A DNA stretch of 64,000 bases from Thalassolituus sp006212115 (GTDB taxonomy: Bacteria > Pseudomonadota > Gammaproteobacteria > Pseudomonadales > Oceanobacteraceae): the NCBI RefSeq assembly GCF_040372045.1, contig NZ_BAABWH010000002.1. One strand, given 5' to 3'. The notes beneath the pieces are model-generated. The model was not told the origin of the DNA, did not search any database, and worked only from the letters and a program-made list of their open reading frames with translations. The position numbers and the translations under genes were made by a program. Below, piece by piece: positions 63,432-64,000 of the stretch (position 1 is the first letter of the stretch; the number at the start of each line of letters is the position of its first letter).

Positions 63432-64000
63432 ATGCCGACTCCGACAGTACTCAAAATTGCGACACGCAAAAGCCCGCTTGCTATGTGGCAGGCAGAGCAC
63501 ATTAAAAGTCGCCTCGAATTTTTGCATCCCGGTCTGATTGTTGAGCTGGTCACCTTCACGACGCAAGGCGATAAAATCCTGGATGTCCCTCTGGCCAAAA
63601 TTGGCGGCAAAGGCTTGTTTGTAAAAGAGCTGGAAAACGCCATGCTGGATGGCCGCGCGGATATCGCTGTGCACTCCATGAAAGACGTGCCGATGGAATT
63701 TCCCGAGGGCTTGGAGCTCGGTGTGATCTGCGAGCGCGAGAATCCGTTGGACGCATTCGTCTCCAATACCTACAAGTCATTATCAGAACTGCCCGAAGGC
63801 GCCGTGCTGGGTACGTCCAGCTTACGCCGCGGGTGTCAGTCCAAAGAGCGTCGTCCGGATCTCGAAGTAAAAAGCCTGCGTGGCAATGTTCAGACTCGTT
63901 TGGGCAAGATGGACGCGGGTGAGTATGACGCCATTATTCTGGCTTCGGCCGGGTTGTTGCGCATGGAAATGGATGAACGTATTGCATCATTTATCTCTGC
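63432..64000 (+). CDS. hemC: Hydroxymethylbilane synthase (5' part, runs off the window)
   Basis: The first 189 residues of porphobilinogen deaminase, which polymerises four porphobilinogens in haem synthesis. Clear motifs are KIATRKSPLAMWQAEHI, IGGKGLFVKELE, DIAVHSMKDVPM and LGTSSLRRGCQ with the catalytic and binding residues. The cofactor Cys is beyond the window end. A TATTAT at 63388-63393 may be its -10. It follows algR with a 121-base gap. Confidence 0.95.
   Translation, partial: MPTPTVLKIATRKSPLAMWQAEHIKSRLEFLHPGLIVELVTFTTQGDKILDVPLAKIGGKGLFVKELENAMLDGRADIAVHSMKDVPMEFPEGLELGVICERENPLDAFVSNTYKSLSELPEGAVLGTSSLRRGCQSKERRPDLEVKSLRGNVQTRLGKMDAGEYDAIILASAGLLRMEMDERIASFIS

Noticed and set aside
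1..64000. tRNA, rRNA or prophage attachment sites
   Set aside because: No cloverleaf, rRNA motif or direct repeat flanking the island was seen by eye; a covariance search would be decisive.

Overview
The window looks like the chromosome of a marine gammaproteobacterium, probably of the Oceanospirillales (Thalassolituus/Oceanobacter-like; inferred, not proven). The reasons are the block mnmG ... rsmG-parA-parB-atpIBEFHAGDC, the Pseudomonas-type order argH / algZ-algR-hemC, gammaproteobacterial-length F1Fo subunits and many lipoproteins. The first 5 kb is visibly AT-richer than the rest and carries accessory genes; the remainder is moderately GC-rich and ordinary in codon use.

Layout. 1-7.2 kb is an accessory island. 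It holds a small divergent gene, a restriction-modification-type controller (C) protein with its C-box operator, an overlapping nuclease-helicase (DUF2075) gene, an IS3 remnant, a solitary RhuM gene, a small orphan gene, and a polymorphic toxin with its overlapping immunity-like gene. 7.2-10.6 kb has two tandem PF10118 di-iron-type hydrolases, a TetR regulator and a lipoprotein. 10.6-10.95 kb is a cluster of DnaA boxes just upstream of mnmG, a candidate replication origin. 12.9-24.7 kb separates mnmG from its usual partner rsmG. It contains a giant thrombospondin-type-3-repeat lipoprotein, a YbfB-family transporter and a tight five-gene operon: a di-haem DUF1588-type lipoprotein, a Tat-exported DUF1501 protein, a DUF4266 lipoprotein, a DUF3570 protein and ApbE.

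24.7-34.8 kb is core: rsmG, parAB and the complete atp operon with a sigma70-like promoter. The operon ends in a duplicated atpC tail plus terminator. 35-45.4 kb has a lipoprotein, a large hybrid sensor kinase, a ferric-iron ABC transporter (permease divergent from ATPase and binding protein), an Fe(II)/2-oxoglutarate hydroxylase, a Gly-Glu-repeat lipoprotein and an outer-membrane barrel; this reads as an iron-acquisition neighbourhood. 45.4-50 kb has an adenylate-forming enzyme, cyanase and a GGDEF-EAL protein.

50.2-59.6 kb is a five-gene cluster of circularly permuted ATP-grasp, alpha-E, transglutaminase and DUF2126 proteins. It includes one split and one fused ATP-grasp/alpha-E pair, and is predicted to make or attach an unidentified peptide. 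59.6-64 kb has a small membrane protein, argH, the AlgZ/AlgR-type two-component pair and the 5' part of hemC.

The three places most likely to hold under-described biology are the C-protein-controlled nuclease-helicase (0.27-2.5 kb), the ApbE/DUF3570/DUF4266/DUF1501/di-haem operon (18.7-24.7 kb) and the ATP-grasp/alpha-E/transglutaminase cluster (50.2-59.6 kb). No tRNA, rRNA or CRISPR array was seen.
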